A DNA stretch of 64,000 bases from Providencia alcalifaciens. Lineage in GTDB: Bacteria; Pseudomonadota; Gammaproteobacteria; Enterobacterales; Enterobacteriaceae. Position 1 is the first letter of the stretch. Each line of letters begins with the position of its first letter. Of this stretch, positions 1-8,021 are shown piece after piece. The notes below the pieces were generated by a model that did not search any database, was not told the origin of the DNA, and saw only the letters and a program-made list of their open reading frames with translations. Where the stretch lies: assembly GCF_915403165.1 (NCBI RefSeq), contig NZ_OU659204.1, positions 3,844,001-3,908,000 of the forward strand, in the 5' to 3' direction. Made by a program: the position numbers and the translations under genes.

Positions 1-657
1 CCACGCGATTAACACGTCACCAATTCCGCGCTCTACGAAGCTGTTTGTTGCGCCTCTCGCGCCAGAATCTAGCACTTCAACATTTTGATAAAGCTGCTTC
101 ACAAACTGTTTTGCCTTTTTTGGGTCATTCTGATTTTTTTCTAATCCATATCCCCATGCCGCCAAATAATTCCAGCGTGCGCCGCCCGATGTTTTCGGGT
201 TCGGCGTCACCACCGAGACATCTTTACGGATTAAATCATCCCAATCGCGAATATTTTTCGGGTTATCTTTACGTACTAAAAAGACAATGGTTGAAGTATA
301 AGGAGCTGAGTTATCAGGCAGTTTTTTCAGCCAGCCTGGATTAATTTTGCCACTTTGAGCAATCGCATCCACATCGTATGCCAAGGCTAATGTCACCACA
401 TCTGCCTCTAACCCGTTAATCACCGAAGTGGCTTGTTTACCGGAACCGCCATGAGACTGGCGCACCGTCACTGTATCCCCCGTTTTTGCTTTCCAATAAT
501 CACCAAACTCTTGATTATATTGTCGATAAAATTCGCGAGTCGGGTCATAAGAGACATTTAAAATTTGGATATCTTTCGCCCATGCCCCTGCGGTTAATAG
601 CAATAAAGAGAATGCCGCTATGGGATAGCGTGAACTTTGCCAGAAACGTACCATCAT
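1..657 (-). CDS. sbp: Sulfate ABC transporter substrate-binding protein (partial, C-terminus outside window)
   Basis: Periplasmic sulfate-binding protein that delivers sulfate to the CysTWA importer. The frame is open from a double ATG at 657/654 to the window edge, giving the first 219 residues. An N-terminal signal peptide of about 27 residues ends in AWA before KDIQ. The family blocks [47 protein letters not shown] and [11 protein letters not shown] are nearly identical to E. coli Sbp. A GGAG-type ribosome site precedes the first ATG. As in E. coli it lies directly downstream of pfkA on the same strand, with 180 bp between them that probably hold its own promoter. The C-terminal lobe is outside the window. 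Confidence 0.95.
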   Translation of the reverse strand, partial: MMVRFWQSSRYPIAAFSLLLLTAGAWAKDIQILNVSYDPTREFYRQYNQEFGDYWKAKTGDTVTVRQSHGGSGKQATSVINGLEADVVTLALAYDVDAIAQSGKINPGWLKKLPDNSAPYTSTIVFLVRKDNPKNIRDWDDLIRKDVSVVTPNPKTSGGARWNYLAAWGYGLEKNQNDPKKAKQFVKQLYQNVEVLDSGARGATNSFVERGIGDVLIAW

Positions 658-837
658 CCTTTTCTCCATTAATTGAACACAGGATCAGGCTGACAGATAG
701 CAACAACAACGGGAAATACCGAAAAGGTAAATCTTATAAATAAGAGGAATATCGAGGAAAACAAGGGCAATCTTCGCCGATATGGTCAGCATAAGGCCAA
801 CCATACCGGTGAGATTTGCAATAATAGAGGTGAAAAA

Positions 838-1815
838 CTAGTACAGTTTTTTCGCTGTTTCCAGCCAATCTTTCTTGAAGACGCGTTTCATATTCCTGAC
901 CGCATCAACAATATCATGGTGAACTAATTTTTCATTTTGGATCCCTACACAACGCCCGCCGTAGCCTTCAAGCAGCAGTTGAATAGAGTATGCGCCCATG
1001 CGAGAAGCCAAAATACGGTCATAAGCCACCGGAGAACCACCACGCTGGATGTGACCTAATACAGTTGCACGGGTTTCATGACGAGTTTCTGCTTCAATAT
1101 ATTTCGCTAATTCATCGACATCGCAAACGTGCTCGGTGATCGCGACAATCGCATGGCGTTTGCCTTTTTCAATCCCACGTTTGATTTCCGACAATAACTC
1201 TTCACGGTCAAATGGCATTTCTTCTTCTGGCAGAACGACAAATTCACAGCCACCTGCAATTGCCGCAGAGAGGGTGAGCTCCCCACAATAACGCCCCATC
1301 ACTTCAACGATAGAGATACGCTTGTGAGAAGTCGATGTGTCACGTAAGCGGTCAATCGCTTCAACCACAGTTTCTAACGCAGTGAAATAACCGATAGTGT
1401 AGTCTGTTCCAGCAACGTCGTTATCAATTGTGCCCGGTAAACCAATGCATGGGAAACCTAATTCAGTTAGGCATTTAGCACCAAGATAAGAACCGTCACC
1501 ACCAATAACAACCAGCGCATCTATTTGATTTTTCTTCAGGTTTTCAACCGCTACCGCGCGGACTTTTTCATCACGGAATTCAGGGAAGCGAGCAGAGCCT
1601 AAGAATGTACCGCCACGGTTGATCATGTCCGAAACGCTATAACGGTCTAATTGCTTCATGCGGTTTTCATAAAGGCCAAGGTATCCATCAAAAATACCCA
1701 TTACTTCTAAACCTTCTGCAAGAGCTGCACGTACTACGCCGCGGATCGCTGCGTTCATACCCGGTGCATCTCCACCGCTCGTTAACACTCCAATTCTTTT
1801 AATCTGCTTGACCAT
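838..1815 (-). CDS. pfkA: 6-phosphofructokinase
   Basis: ATP-dependent phosphorylation of fructose-6-phosphate to fructose-1,6-bisphosphate, the committing step of glycolysis, in the cytoplasm. The protein has 325 residues, against 320 in E. coli. It shows the nucleotide-binding [12 protein letters not shown] block (residues 14-25), GGDGSY, the catalytic PGTIDND loop near residue 130, the MGRYCG block and HIQRGGSP substrate loop. The start has a GAGGTCATC ribosome site. It is flanked by sbp on one side but not by fieF on the other, unlike E. coli. Identity is certain from near full-length resemblance to E. coli PfkA. Confidence 0.98.
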   Translation of the reverse strand: MVKQIKRIGVLTSGGDAPGMNAAIRGVVRAALAEGLEVMGIFDGYLGLYENRMKQLDRYSVSDMINRGGTFLGSARFPEFRDEKVRAVAVENLKKNQIDALVVIGGDGSYLGAKCLTELGFPCIGLPGTIDNDVAGTDYTIGYFTALETVVEAIDRLRDTSTSHKRISIVEVMGRYCGELTLSAAIAGGCEFVVLPEEEMPFDREELLSEIKRGIEKGKRHAIVAITEHVCDVDELAKYIEAETRHETRATVLGHIQRGGSPVAYDRILASRMGAYSIQLLLEGYGGRCVGIQNEKLVHHDIVDAVRNMKRVFKKDWLETAKKLY

Positions 1816-2009
1816 GATGACCTCTGATTAATGAACATAAATTGCAAATCTATGAAAAACCACCGCACTGTACTGATATTCACTACAACTTGCTGACGGA
1901 TTAACTGCTAAAATTCAGAAAATAATATTGCTGAATTGATTCAACAAGCGAAATAATACGACAAAGCACGGATTATGCATGGGTTTTCTCGCCAACTTTT
2001 ATGTTTTCT

Positions 2010-2025
2010 TGTGATCTCGATTACA
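2010..2025. promoter_or_regulatory. Possible CRP-binding site
   Basis: TGTGA, six bases, TTACA: nine of ten bases of the CRP half-site consensus TGTGA-N6-TCACA. It is about 195 bp upstream of the pfkA start, far for a simple activator site, so function is uncertain. Confidence 0.3.
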
Positions 2026-2159
2026 TAATTTTAGCTCAAATGACGAAAACTAACCCACTCAACGTAATCATCTTACTTCGAAGTAAAAATTAAGTCTCGA
2101 TGATAGCATGTTAATCTCAGCGCGACCCCATCATTGCAAGATGCGGAGTATTTTCCTAT

Positions 2160-2182
2160 AAAAAAAGCACCCTAAGGTGCTT
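2160..2182 (-). terminator. Rho-independent terminator of the plsC-like/cdsA-like operon
   Basis: Seven-base stem AAGCACC / GGTGCTT with a four-base loop, followed on the minus strand by a run of T. It starts about 30 bp past the stop of the cdsA-type gene. Confidence 0.85.
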
Positions 2183-2213
2183 CTCCAGTTGAAAATCTAG
2201 GGATAACAGCCTA

Positions 2214-3158
2214 TTAGGTATAAAAATAACGCGTTAGGTGGAAGAAAATTGGTGCGGCAAAACAGAGGGAGTCAATTCTATCTAACATTCCGCCATGCCC
2301 TTCAATGATGGCACCAAAGTCTTTGATCCCACTATCGCGTTTAATGGCAGACATGCACAGTCCACCAACAAAGCCCATTAAGGTAATCGCCAATGACATT
2401 AACCCTGCCGCCCACCAACTAAATGGCGTCACCCAGTACAAACAGATACCAATCAGCACTGACGTTAATATTCCGCCGATAAATCCTTCGACGGTTTTAT
2501 TTGGGCTAAGCTTAGGCACAATAGGGTGTTTACCAAGTAACTTACCAAAGACATATTGCAGCACATCAGAGATTTGTGTGACCACAATTAAGAACAGCAG
2601 CAGCTTAACGTTTTCGCCTTGGTAGCCTTCAATATTCAGCATCAATAATGCCGGTACGTGGCTCAAGCAGAATACCGTGACCAACATGCCCCACTGTATT
2701 TTCGCCGTACGTTCGAGGAAGTGGTAAGTATCCCCTGCCAACGCGATCCGCGTCGGTAAAAATAAGAAGACAAATACGGGCACAAAAATCGAGAACATCC
2801 CATACCACTCAACCCCAACCAGTACATATTGCAGAGGAAGGAAGACGAAAAAACACCAAAATAGCGCTTCATGGTCGCTACGGCGAGTCGGTGCTAGCGT
2901 AATAAATTCCCTTAATGCAAAGAAAGAGATCAGCGCAAACAGGATAACGACCCCGATATTCCCAAGTACCACCGCTAAAACGCAGACAATGCACATCACC
3001 CACCAAGCACGAATACGCGCATTTAGGTTATCGATGGTTGGGTTACTTTTTTCCCCTGAATAACGGTATGCCAGAATACCGCCTATCACGCTGGCAACCA
3101 TCAAAATACCAAAGACACCGGATAACAGCAGTGCTAATTCACGATCCCAAAGACTCAT
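2214..3158 (-). CDS. Phosphatidate cytidylyltransferase family protein (accessory CdsA paralogue)
   Basis: Integral membrane enzyme of the CdsA family, expected to make CDP-diacylglycerol from phosphatidic acid and CTP. It has 314 residues with about eight hydrophobic segments. The C-terminal CdsA signature is present: SAIKRDSGIKDFG, then GHGGMLDRID, with the conserved K-R, K-D, H-G-G and D-R-x-D residues. The residue usually proline before GHGG is glutamate here (IIEGHGG). The start ATG overlaps the stop of the PlsC-like gene by four bases, so the two are translationally coupled. The arrangement recalls E. coli ynbB with neighbouring lipid genes. The essential cdsA is expected elsewhere (next to uppS), so this is probably an accessory copy. 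Substrate specificity is inferred only. Confidence 0.85.
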   Translation of the reverse strand: MSLWDRELALLLSGVFGILMVASVIGGILAYRYSGEKSNPTIDNLNARIRAWWVMCIVCVLAVVLGNIGVVILFALISFFALREFITLAPTRRSDHEALFWCFFVFLPLQYVLVGVEWYGMFSIFVPVFVFLFLPTRIALAGDTYHFLERTAKIQWGMLVTVFCLSHVPALLMLNIEGYQGENVKLLLFLIVVTQISDVLQYVFGKLLGKHPIVPKLSPNKTVEGFIGGILTSVLIGICLYWVTPFSWWAAGLMSLAITLMGFVGGLCMSAIKRDSGIKDFGAIIEGHGGMLDRIDSLCFAAPIFFHLTRYFYT

Positions 3159-3796
3159 GGCATCATCTCCTCAAGTGCAACTTTCGCTCTTTGCAAAAAA
3201 TCCGCCTTATTTTCATATTCAGTCAGTGGGGATAGTGGCTTCCCAACCGTGGCTGAACAGATAACTGGAACCACGAGTTTCGTTCCTTTCGGTAGCACAC
3301 GATTTAAATTTTCCAAATACACCGGGACGACTTCAACATTGGGGTATTTTTTCGCTAAATGATAAATCCCGCTTTTGAAACTCCCCAGTTCCTCGCCATC
3401 TCCTCGAGTTCCCTCTGGAAATAAAATTAATGAATGGTTTGCAGCAAGCACCGCTTCTAGCGGCTCAAGGACAGACTCTTTTGCAGGTTTGTCCCCTTTT
3501 CTATCAACCAATACGGCTCGAAACACGTTATTGACGAGGTAGCGGCGAAATGGCGTACCATCCCAATAATCTTTTGCGGCAACAGGGTGAACAAAATGGC
3601 GCATTAAGGGTGGCAACCCTGACCAGATAACCAACCCGTCGAGGTGACTTGAGTGGTTGGCATAGTAGATGCGAGGAGTAATAGCCGGTTGGCATCCGAC
3701 CCAACGTGTACGGACTCCCGTTAATAAACGGCAAGTACCGGACAACAGCATTCCCATTCCTTTCGCCAATAGAGAAACTCGCTGTGTTTTTTCCAT
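3155..3796 (-). CDS. 1-acyl-sn-glycerol-3-phosphate acyltransferase family protein (PlsC-like)
   Basis: Acyltransferase of the PlsC/LPLAT superfamily, expected to acylate lysophosphatidic acid or a related lipid at the inner membrane. Motif I NHSSHLD (H-x4-D), motif II around FRAVLVDRKG and motif III FPEGTRGDGE are all visible in 213 residues. I start at 3796, where ATG follows a good AAGGAAAA ribosome site; a longer frame begins at 3835 but has less support. Its product would be phosphatidic acid, the substrate of the overlapping CdsA-type gene, so the pair could run two successive steps of phospholipid synthesis. The housekeeping plsC is expected elsewhere. Confidence 0.85.
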   Translation of the reverse strand: MEKTQRVSLLAKGMGMLLSGTCRLLTGVRTRWVGCQPAITPRIYYANHSSHLDGLVIWSGLPPLMRHFVHPVAAKDYWDGTPFRRYLVNNVFRAVLVDRKGDKPAKESVLEPLEAVLAANHSLILFPEGTRGDGEELGSFKSGIYHLAKKYPNVEVVPVYLENLNRVLPKGTKLVVPVICSATVGKPLSPLTEYENKADFLQRAKVALEEMMP

Positions 3797-3983
3797 CTTT
3801 TTTCCTTGCTCTCTTATCGAGCACAAATAAAACAATGATAAAAAAAATTCTTAATCGTATTTTCTTAATAAGATATGCAGCGTCGAACAAGAGTACAACT
3901 GGATAAGTTCTGATTTGAGACTTTATTTTCACCATCAGAATTAAGATAAAATGCAAACTATATGAAAAACCCAGATGTTAGAT

Positions 3984-4009
3984 AAAAAATAGGGAAGCCT
4001 TAGCTTCCC
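3984..4009 (-). terminator. Rho-independent terminator of loiP
   Basis: Stem GGGAAGC / GCTTCCC with a four-base loop at 3992-4009, followed on the minus strand by TATTTTTTAT. It is about 25 bp past the loiP stop. Confidence 0.8.
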
Positions 4010-4033
4010 CATTAATATCATTCAAGATAAAAA

Positions 4034-4789
4034 TTATTTTTTATCTGCCGCGATACGGTCACGGATATGCTGTGCACGCTCATCTGACGGTGGGTGGGAA
4101 TCAAACATGCTGGTTTCTTTGCTACCCAGTTTTGCTAATTTGTCAAAACCAGTCACTAAACCGTTGGTATCCACACCACGTTTTTTCAGCAGATCATAAG
4201 AGAAATCATCTGCTTGGCTTTCTTGGTGTTGAGAGAACTGAGAGTTAACCAGTTTTTGACCCAGCTCACCTAACTGTGAAGAGCTTAATTGAGTCGCAAC
4301 ATCGTTACCAGATGCTGCTGCCGCAGTACGTGCTGCAACTGCTGCATACGCAACTTGCATTGCTTTACGGGTATGACCTAAAGCAACGTGACCCATTTCG
4401 TGACCCAGAACGCCTTCAACTTCGTTGTCGTTCATGATGTCCATCAGGCCGCTGTATACGCGTACACAGCCATTTGCCATTGCCCATGCGTTCACATCTT
4501 TGGTCAGGTAAACTTTATAGTTAACCGGAGTACCGTCAACTTCACTACCCAGTGCTTTAGCAATTTTGTTTAAGCGTTGAGTGTATTTGCTTGAAGCTGG
4601 AGCAATTTTGTTTTCTGCGTCCATCTCTTTACAAGCGTCATCGCTGAATTTTTTAACATCTGCATCAGATAATGTCGCAGCTTGGAATAATTGCATTCCA
4701 GAGTTGGTCATCAGCCCAGTGTCCATACTCTTACAGCCAGTCATAATGACCGCAGAAACTGCGACCGCAACAAGCGCCTTCATTTTCAT
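4034..4789 (-). CDS. loiP: M48 family metalloprotease, outer-membrane lipoprotein LoiP
   Basis: Zinc metalloprotease anchored in the outer membrane. E. coli LoiP (YggG) is known to cleave between Phe-Phe pairs and to interact with BepA. The 251-residue protein (252 in E. coli) has a lipoprotein signal with lipobox MTGC, Cys19 being the lipidated residue. The zinc-binding HEMGH is at residues 130-134, followed by the third ligand region QESQADDFSYDLL. The block YSGLMDIMNDNEVEGVLGHE closely matches E. coli. Start ATG has an AAGGA-type ribosome site upstream. In E. coli loiP sits elsewhere (near speB), so its place here between a lipid operon and ves is specific to this lineage. Confidence 0.95.
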   Translation of the reverse strand: MKMKALVAVAVSAVIMTGCKSMDTGLMTNSGMQLFQAATLSDADVKKFSDDACKEMDAENKIAPASSKYTQRLNKIAKALGSEVDGTPVNYKVYLTKDVNAWAMANGCVRVYSGLMDIMNDNEVEGVLGHEMGHVALGHTRKAMQVAYAAVAARTAAAASGNDVATQLSSSQLGELGQKLVNSQFSQHQESQADDFSYDLLKKRGVDTNGLVTGFDKLAKLGSKETSMFDSHPPSDERAQHIRDRIAADKK

Positions 4790-5042
4790 CTTCTTTTTTT
4801 CCTTGCTACAAAAATTATATTACTGTTTTTAATAAACCATTCTCGTTCTAATAACGATTAAGAGATACAGCCTAAAGATTTTGTTTAAAATCACAATAAG
4901 AATAAAGCCATTAAATAAGCAATCTATGAATTTGATAACAATTTTGTCCAAAGAGTGAAATTATCAGAATTATCCGCTAACTAAATAGTCGCGATTTGAT
5001 TGAGTTAAATCACTCCAAAATGACTTAAATGGCTTTGTAGCG

Positions 5043-5624
5043 TTATCTTTCAAATAACTCAATCACACAAAAGTCCCCATGATGCTCAGGAGACGCAATA
5101 TATTGCACAGGAGCACCTGTTTTTTCGATCAATAGGCTTTCAAAATCATTTAAGACTGAGTGCTGCCCATCTACCTGCAATTCTAGCTTGCCCTGTAAGT
5201 TAAAAATCAGCACACAGTTTCCATTACTGATCCACGAGTTTGCTGACTCGCAAGATACCCACTGCAGCCGAGCTGAATACTTTTTAGGGTTATAAATCAA
5301 ATTAAAATCGCGGATGGCTTCATTGATTAATTCGGCATACACATCACTTTCACCATTAAAGGCGTAAAATTGCTTTTGTAATAAAGAAACTGGCGAGTTT
5401 TTATCTATCTGCAGCACAATTCCGGTGCCTTCCAGTACACCAATGATGCGCTGCTTATTGGGGAAAAAAGAGAATGAGCCCGCGGATTTTACGTCTGCAA
5501 TCGACACTCGCCAGTCAAAGTTTTCTAGCCCTTCCCCGTGGCTTCTCACCAGTTCTAACGTAAATCCTTGCCCATTTTTCCAAGGCATTTTTTTATAATC
5601 TTGAGCAGTAAGTTTCTGGATCAT
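5043..5624 (-). CDS. ves: HutD/Ves family protein
   Basis: 193-residue cupin-fold protein of the HutD family, close in length to E. coli Ves (191). Recognisable are the N-terminal MPWKNGQGFTLEL block, FDWRVSIADVKSAGSFS and FPNKQRIIGVLEGTG. Ves was reported in E. coli as a cold- and stress-linked protein and HutD occurs in histidine-utilisation operons; the molecular function is not established. No hut gene is nearby, so I prefer the name ves. It is a lone gene with 150-250 bp on both sides, no clear terminator seen. Confidence 0.85.
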   Translation of the reverse strand: MIQKLTAQDYKKMPWKNGQGFTLELVRSHGEGLENFDWRVSIADVKSAGSFSFFPNKQRIIGVLEGTGIVLQIDKNSPVSLLQKQFYAFNGESDVYAELINEAIRDFNLIYNPKKYSARLQWVSCESANSWISNGNCVLIFNLQGKLELQVDGQHSVLNDFESLLIEKTGAPVQYIASPEHHGDFCVIELFER

Positions 5625-5777
5625 GGCGCAATATGGCCTCTTTAGATGTGTAAAAATCTATTTTGCAAGTGTTCAGAATAATCGTTGGAAATAAAGATAG
5701 TACGTGGAAAGTGAATGTATAGACAACATATCAGTAATAAAAATATTACCGATAGTATAGAAGAATAAAAAATAGGG

Positions 5778-6065
5778 TTATCTTGCGCTCTTAAATTGCA
5801 GCTTTAGTCCGAGTGAATGAACTATCTTCAAGATAGTGGTAAATGCAGGGTTACCTTCACCAGATAGTGCCTTATATAGCCCTTCTCGGCTCATGCCCAC
5901 TTCCTTTGCTAATTGGGTCATATTTCTCGCTCTCGCAATATCGCCTAATGCAGCAAGAATGAGTGCCGTATCGCCTTCTTCTAGTATTTCATTAAGATAC
6001 AGCTGAATTTCTTCTTCGTTCGTTAAATGCTCAGCAATGTCATACTCTTTTATTTTAATACTCAT
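5778..6065 (-). CDS. Antitoxin, HI1420-type HTH addiction-module antidote
   Basis: 95-residue DNA-binding antitoxin of the addiction module antidote family (HI1420 type, TIGR02684-like). An N-terminal toxin-binding segment (EYDIAEHLTNEEEIQLYLNE) precedes a Cro/CI-type helix-turn-helix, MTQLAKEVGMSREGLYKAL, and the family tail NPAFTTILKIVHSLGLKL. Its ATG overlaps the toxin stop by four bases, so the toxin gene comes first, as in HigBA-like loci. It presumably binds the inverted repeats at 6386-6430 and represses the operon, alone or with the toxin. Confidence 0.9.
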   Translation of the reverse strand: MSIKIKEYDIAEHLTNEEEIQLYLNEILEEGDTALILAALGDIARARNMTQLAKEVGMSREGLYKALSGEGNPAFTTILKIVHSLGLKLQFKSAR

Positions 6066-6364
6066 AGATCACCTTCAATTTCACGAAAAATTTGTTTGGC
6101 TTTGTCGATATCTTTTTGCTGCGTTGATTTATCACCACCACTAATTAACAATACGATTGTATTATCAATCTTTCTTAAATAAACGCGATATCCTTTCCCT
6201 TCATGTATTTTTAATTCAGAAAAACCATCACCTATCGGTTCGACATCACCAAAATTGCCTTGTTTCAAACGCCGAATTCTTACCTGAATCTTTGTTTTTG
6301 CTCGAATATCTTTCAGGTCATGCATCCATCTATTAAAGATATCTGTCGTTAGTACGGTCAACAT
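6062..6364 (-). CDS. Toxin, RelE/ParE superfamily (HI1419 type)
   Basis: 100-residue toxin of the RelE/ParE superfamily, HI1419/Gp49-like (TIGR02683-like). Characteristic features are WMHDLKDIRAKTKIQVRIRRL near the N-terminus, the GDGFSELKIHEGKGYRVYLRK core strand and GGDKSTQQKDIDKAKQI at the C-terminus. RelE-type members usually cut mRNA on the ribosome; the target here is unproven. The ATG at 6364 has a strong GGGAGG ribosome site and follows a promoter embedded in an inverted-repeat operator. The module lies between ves and cpxP. Confidence 0.9.
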   Translation of the reverse strand: MLTVLTTDIFNRWMHDLKDIRAKTKIQVRIRRLKQGNFGDVEPIGDGFSELKIHEGKGYRVYLRKIDNTIVLLISGGDKSTQQKDIDKAKQIFREIEGDL

Positions 6365-6385
6365 AGAGCCTCCCTTCTCACTATC

Positions 6386-6430
6386 TGTTAACTATAGTCA
6401 TCATACTCACACTGTCAACTATAGTTAACA
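6386..6430 (-). promoter_or_regulatory. Toxin-antitoxin promoter and operator (paired inverted repeats)
   Basis: Two 13-base arms, TGTTAACTATAGT at 6386-6398 and its exact reverse complement at 6418-6430, have centres 32 bp apart (about three helical turns). On the minus strand the right arm carries the end of a -35 box TTGACA (6413-6418) and the left arm carries a -10 box TATAGT (6391-6396), spacer 16. A repressor bound to the arms would cover the promoter. The toxin ATG is 22 bp downstream of the left arm. Confidence 0.85.
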
Positions 6431-6446
6431 AAAATGCGTTTAGCAT

Positions 6447-6470
6447 AAAAAAAAGCCCCTAAAAGGGGCT
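6447..6470 (-). terminator. Rho-independent terminator of cpxP/cpxQ
   Basis: Seven-base stem AGCCCCT / AGGGGCT (6454-6460 and 6464-6470) with an AAA loop, then eight T on the minus strand. It ends both cpxP mRNA and CpxQ. Confidence 0.9.
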
Positions 6471-6504
6471 ATAAAGACAGGGATGGTGTCTATGGCAAGG
6501 AAAA
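6447..6504 (-). ncRNA. cpxQ: CpxQ small RNA, from the cpxP mRNA 3' UTR
   Basis: The minus strand reads TTTTCCTTGCCATAGACACC then ATCCCTGTCTT, which I recognise as the conserved 5' half of CpxQ of E. coli and Salmonella, followed by an intrinsic terminator. The length is 58 nt, as known. CpxQ is cut from the 3' end of cpxP mRNA by RNase E and, with Hfq, represses inner-membrane protein mRNAs under envelope stress. The stem bases differ from the enteric version but the hairpin is kept. Exact 5' end is inferred by analogy. Confidence 0.9.
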
Positions 6505-6610
6505 ACTTCAGTTATTGCTACTTCACTACTTACTTCGAAACTCAACGATACAGCTTAAAAACTCAACTACAGGCTTTAAAAAACTCAACTACACTCACTA
6601 CTAGGAATCT

Positions 6611-7171
6611 CTACTGCATAACTTGATATTCAACGAACTTATGCTGATTAATTTGCTCAAGCTGCGCCTTCTGCTCTGGCGTCAATAACTGGTAAAGTTC
6701 GTGATGGATACGAGCCATCTCAACGCGTTCATCCAGTTCTTTTTGCAATTGTTTCTCAAGTTGCGCTCGGACAGCTTTATCATCAAAGCGATCCGCTATA
6801 ATAAGTTTGTGTAATGACTCACGTTCTTGTATTGAGGCAACATTTTCACCATGACGGTGGCGCTGGGTAGCCATCAGGTCACGAAGCTGTTGGCGCTGTT
6901 TTTCACTCAACGTGATACCATTAAACATAAATTCACTGGCACGTTCGTCGCTATTTAATGATTCAGGGATCTGAAATTGAATAGCAATATGTGTGGTTTG
7001 TAGTGGCTGATCAGGTTGCATTTGAAGCACTAATGATGGTTCATCATTAACATTACTTTCAGATGCTTCACCAAACGCAGCGACTGGCCCGAAAACAAAT
7101 GCAGAAGCTAAAACGTATGCGGCTGTTTTATGTACTGAACTGTGTTTTGTTCTGTGTACTATTCTTTGCAT
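6611..7171 (-). CDS. cpxP: Cpx-pathway periplasmic inhibitor CpxP
   Basis: Periplasmic Spy/CpxP-family adaptor that damps CpxA and helps deliver misfolded proteins to DegP. The 186-residue protein is longer than E. coli CpxP (166). A signal peptide covers roughly residues 1-36, ending near AFG. Two LTxxQ-type repeats are visible: LSEKQRQQLRDLM and LTPEQKAQLEQI, in the helical hooked-dimer fold typical of the family. The gene is divergent from cpxRA, with a CpxR box between them. Its 3' UTR of about 105 nt leads into CpxQ. Confidence 0.92.
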   Translation of the reverse strand: MQRIVHRTKHSSVHKTAAYVLASAFVFGPVAAFGEASESNVNDEPSLVLQMQPDQPLQTTHIAIQFQIPESLNSDERASEFMFNGITLSEKQRQQLRDLMATQRHRHGENVASIQERESLHKLIIADRFDDKAVRAQLEKQLQKELDERVEMARIHHELYQLLTPEQKAQLEQINQHKFVEYQVMQ

Positions 7172-7253
7172 TTAGATACCTTGTCTCCGAACGATGCTCG
7201 TGATTCAATGGAGTTAAATATACGCGGTCGGCTGCAAACTAGCGTCAGAGCAT

Positions 7254-7268
7254 GTAAAAGAACGTAAA
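7254..7268. promoter_or_regulatory. CpxR-binding box between cpxP and cpxR
   Basis: GTAAA, five bases, GTAAA: a perfect match to the CpxR consensus. It lies 55 bp upstream of cpxR and 83 bp from the cpxP start, so it can serve both divergent promoters and provide autoregulation. Confidence 0.85.
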
Positions 7269-7322
7269 GTCATGGAAACGTGAAGATTGTTATCGTATTT
7301 TGGCAGTTGGAGGAGTTAATTA

Positions 7323-8021
7323 ATGCATAAAATCCTATTAGTTGATGACGACCGTGAACTCACGTCGCTTTTAAAAGAACTGCTGGAAATGGAAGGTTTC
7401 AATGTTGTTATCGCTTATGACGGTGAGCAAGCATTACAGCAAATCGATTCATCCATTGACCTATTATTACTCGACGTCATGATGCCGAAGAAAAACGGTA
7501 TTGAGACATTAAAAGAGTTACGCCAAATTCACCAAACGCCAGTCATTATGTTAACGGCGCGCGGCAGTGAATTAGATAAAGTGCTGGGCTTAGAGCTCGG
7601 TGCAGATGACTATTTACCAAAACCATTTAACGATAGGGAGTTAGTGGCGCGAATTCGTGCGTTACTGCGCCGCTCAAACTGGAGCGAGCAGACTCAAGGG
7701 GACAACAGCAACACCCCAACCTTACAAGTGGATAAATTACAGCTCAATCCGGGTCGTCAAGAAGCCAGCTTCGACAACGAAATCCTTGATTTAACTGGCA
7801 CCGAGTTTACTTTGCTCTATCTATTAGCCCAGCATTTAGGGCAAGTGGTTTCAAGAGAGCATTTAAGCCAAGAAGTTTTGGGTAAGCGCCTCACGCCATT
7901 TGACCGTGCTATTGATATGCATATTTCAAACTTGCGCCGCAAACTTCCAGAACGCACCGATGGCCAACCTTGGTTTAAAACCCTGCGTGGACGCGGTTAC
8001 TTGATGGTTTCTGCCACATGA
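7323..8021 (+). CDS. cpxR: Envelope-stress response regulator CpxR
   Basis: OmpR-family response regulator, 232 residues as in E. coli. The receiver domain has acidic residues D8-D10, the phospho-acceptor D51 in LLLLDVMMP, a conserved T in MLTARG and K in LPKPF. The C-terminal winged-helix DNA-binding domain contains LDLTGTEFTLLYLL and FDRAIDMHISNLRRKL. Phospho-CpxR activates envelope chaperone and protease genes. A GGAGG ribosome site precedes the start, and the stop overlaps the cpxA start by four bases. Confidence 0.97.
   Translation: MHKILLVDDDRELTSLLKELLEMEGFNVVIAYDGEQALQQIDSSIDLLLLDVMMPKKNGIETLKELRQIHQTPVIMLTARGSELDKVLGLELGADDYLPKPFNDRELVARIRALLRRSNWSEQTQGDNSNTPTLQVDKLQLNPGRQEASFDNEILDLTGTEFTLLYLLAQHLGQVVSREHLSQEVLGKRLTPFDRAIDMHISNLRRKLPERTDGQPWFKTLRGRGYLMVSAT

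Larger units (their letters stand above)
1816..2213. other. Intergenic region upstream of pfkA
   Basis: 398 bp without a convincing coding frame. It should hold the pfkA promoter and 5' leader on the minus strand. A CRP-like palindrome lies at 2010-2025 and the terminator of the downstream-facing cdsA-type gene lies at 2160-2182. I saw no relic of fieF here by eye. Confidence 0.6.

Noticed and set aside
45..743. Plus-strand open frames of 85-99 codons at the left edge
   Set aside because: They lie antisense to or across the 5' part of sbp, which has clear family motifs on the minus strand.
780..812. Imperfect palindrome TATGGT...ACCATA after pfkA as its terminator
   Set aside because: Short arms, poor T tract; not strong enough to call.
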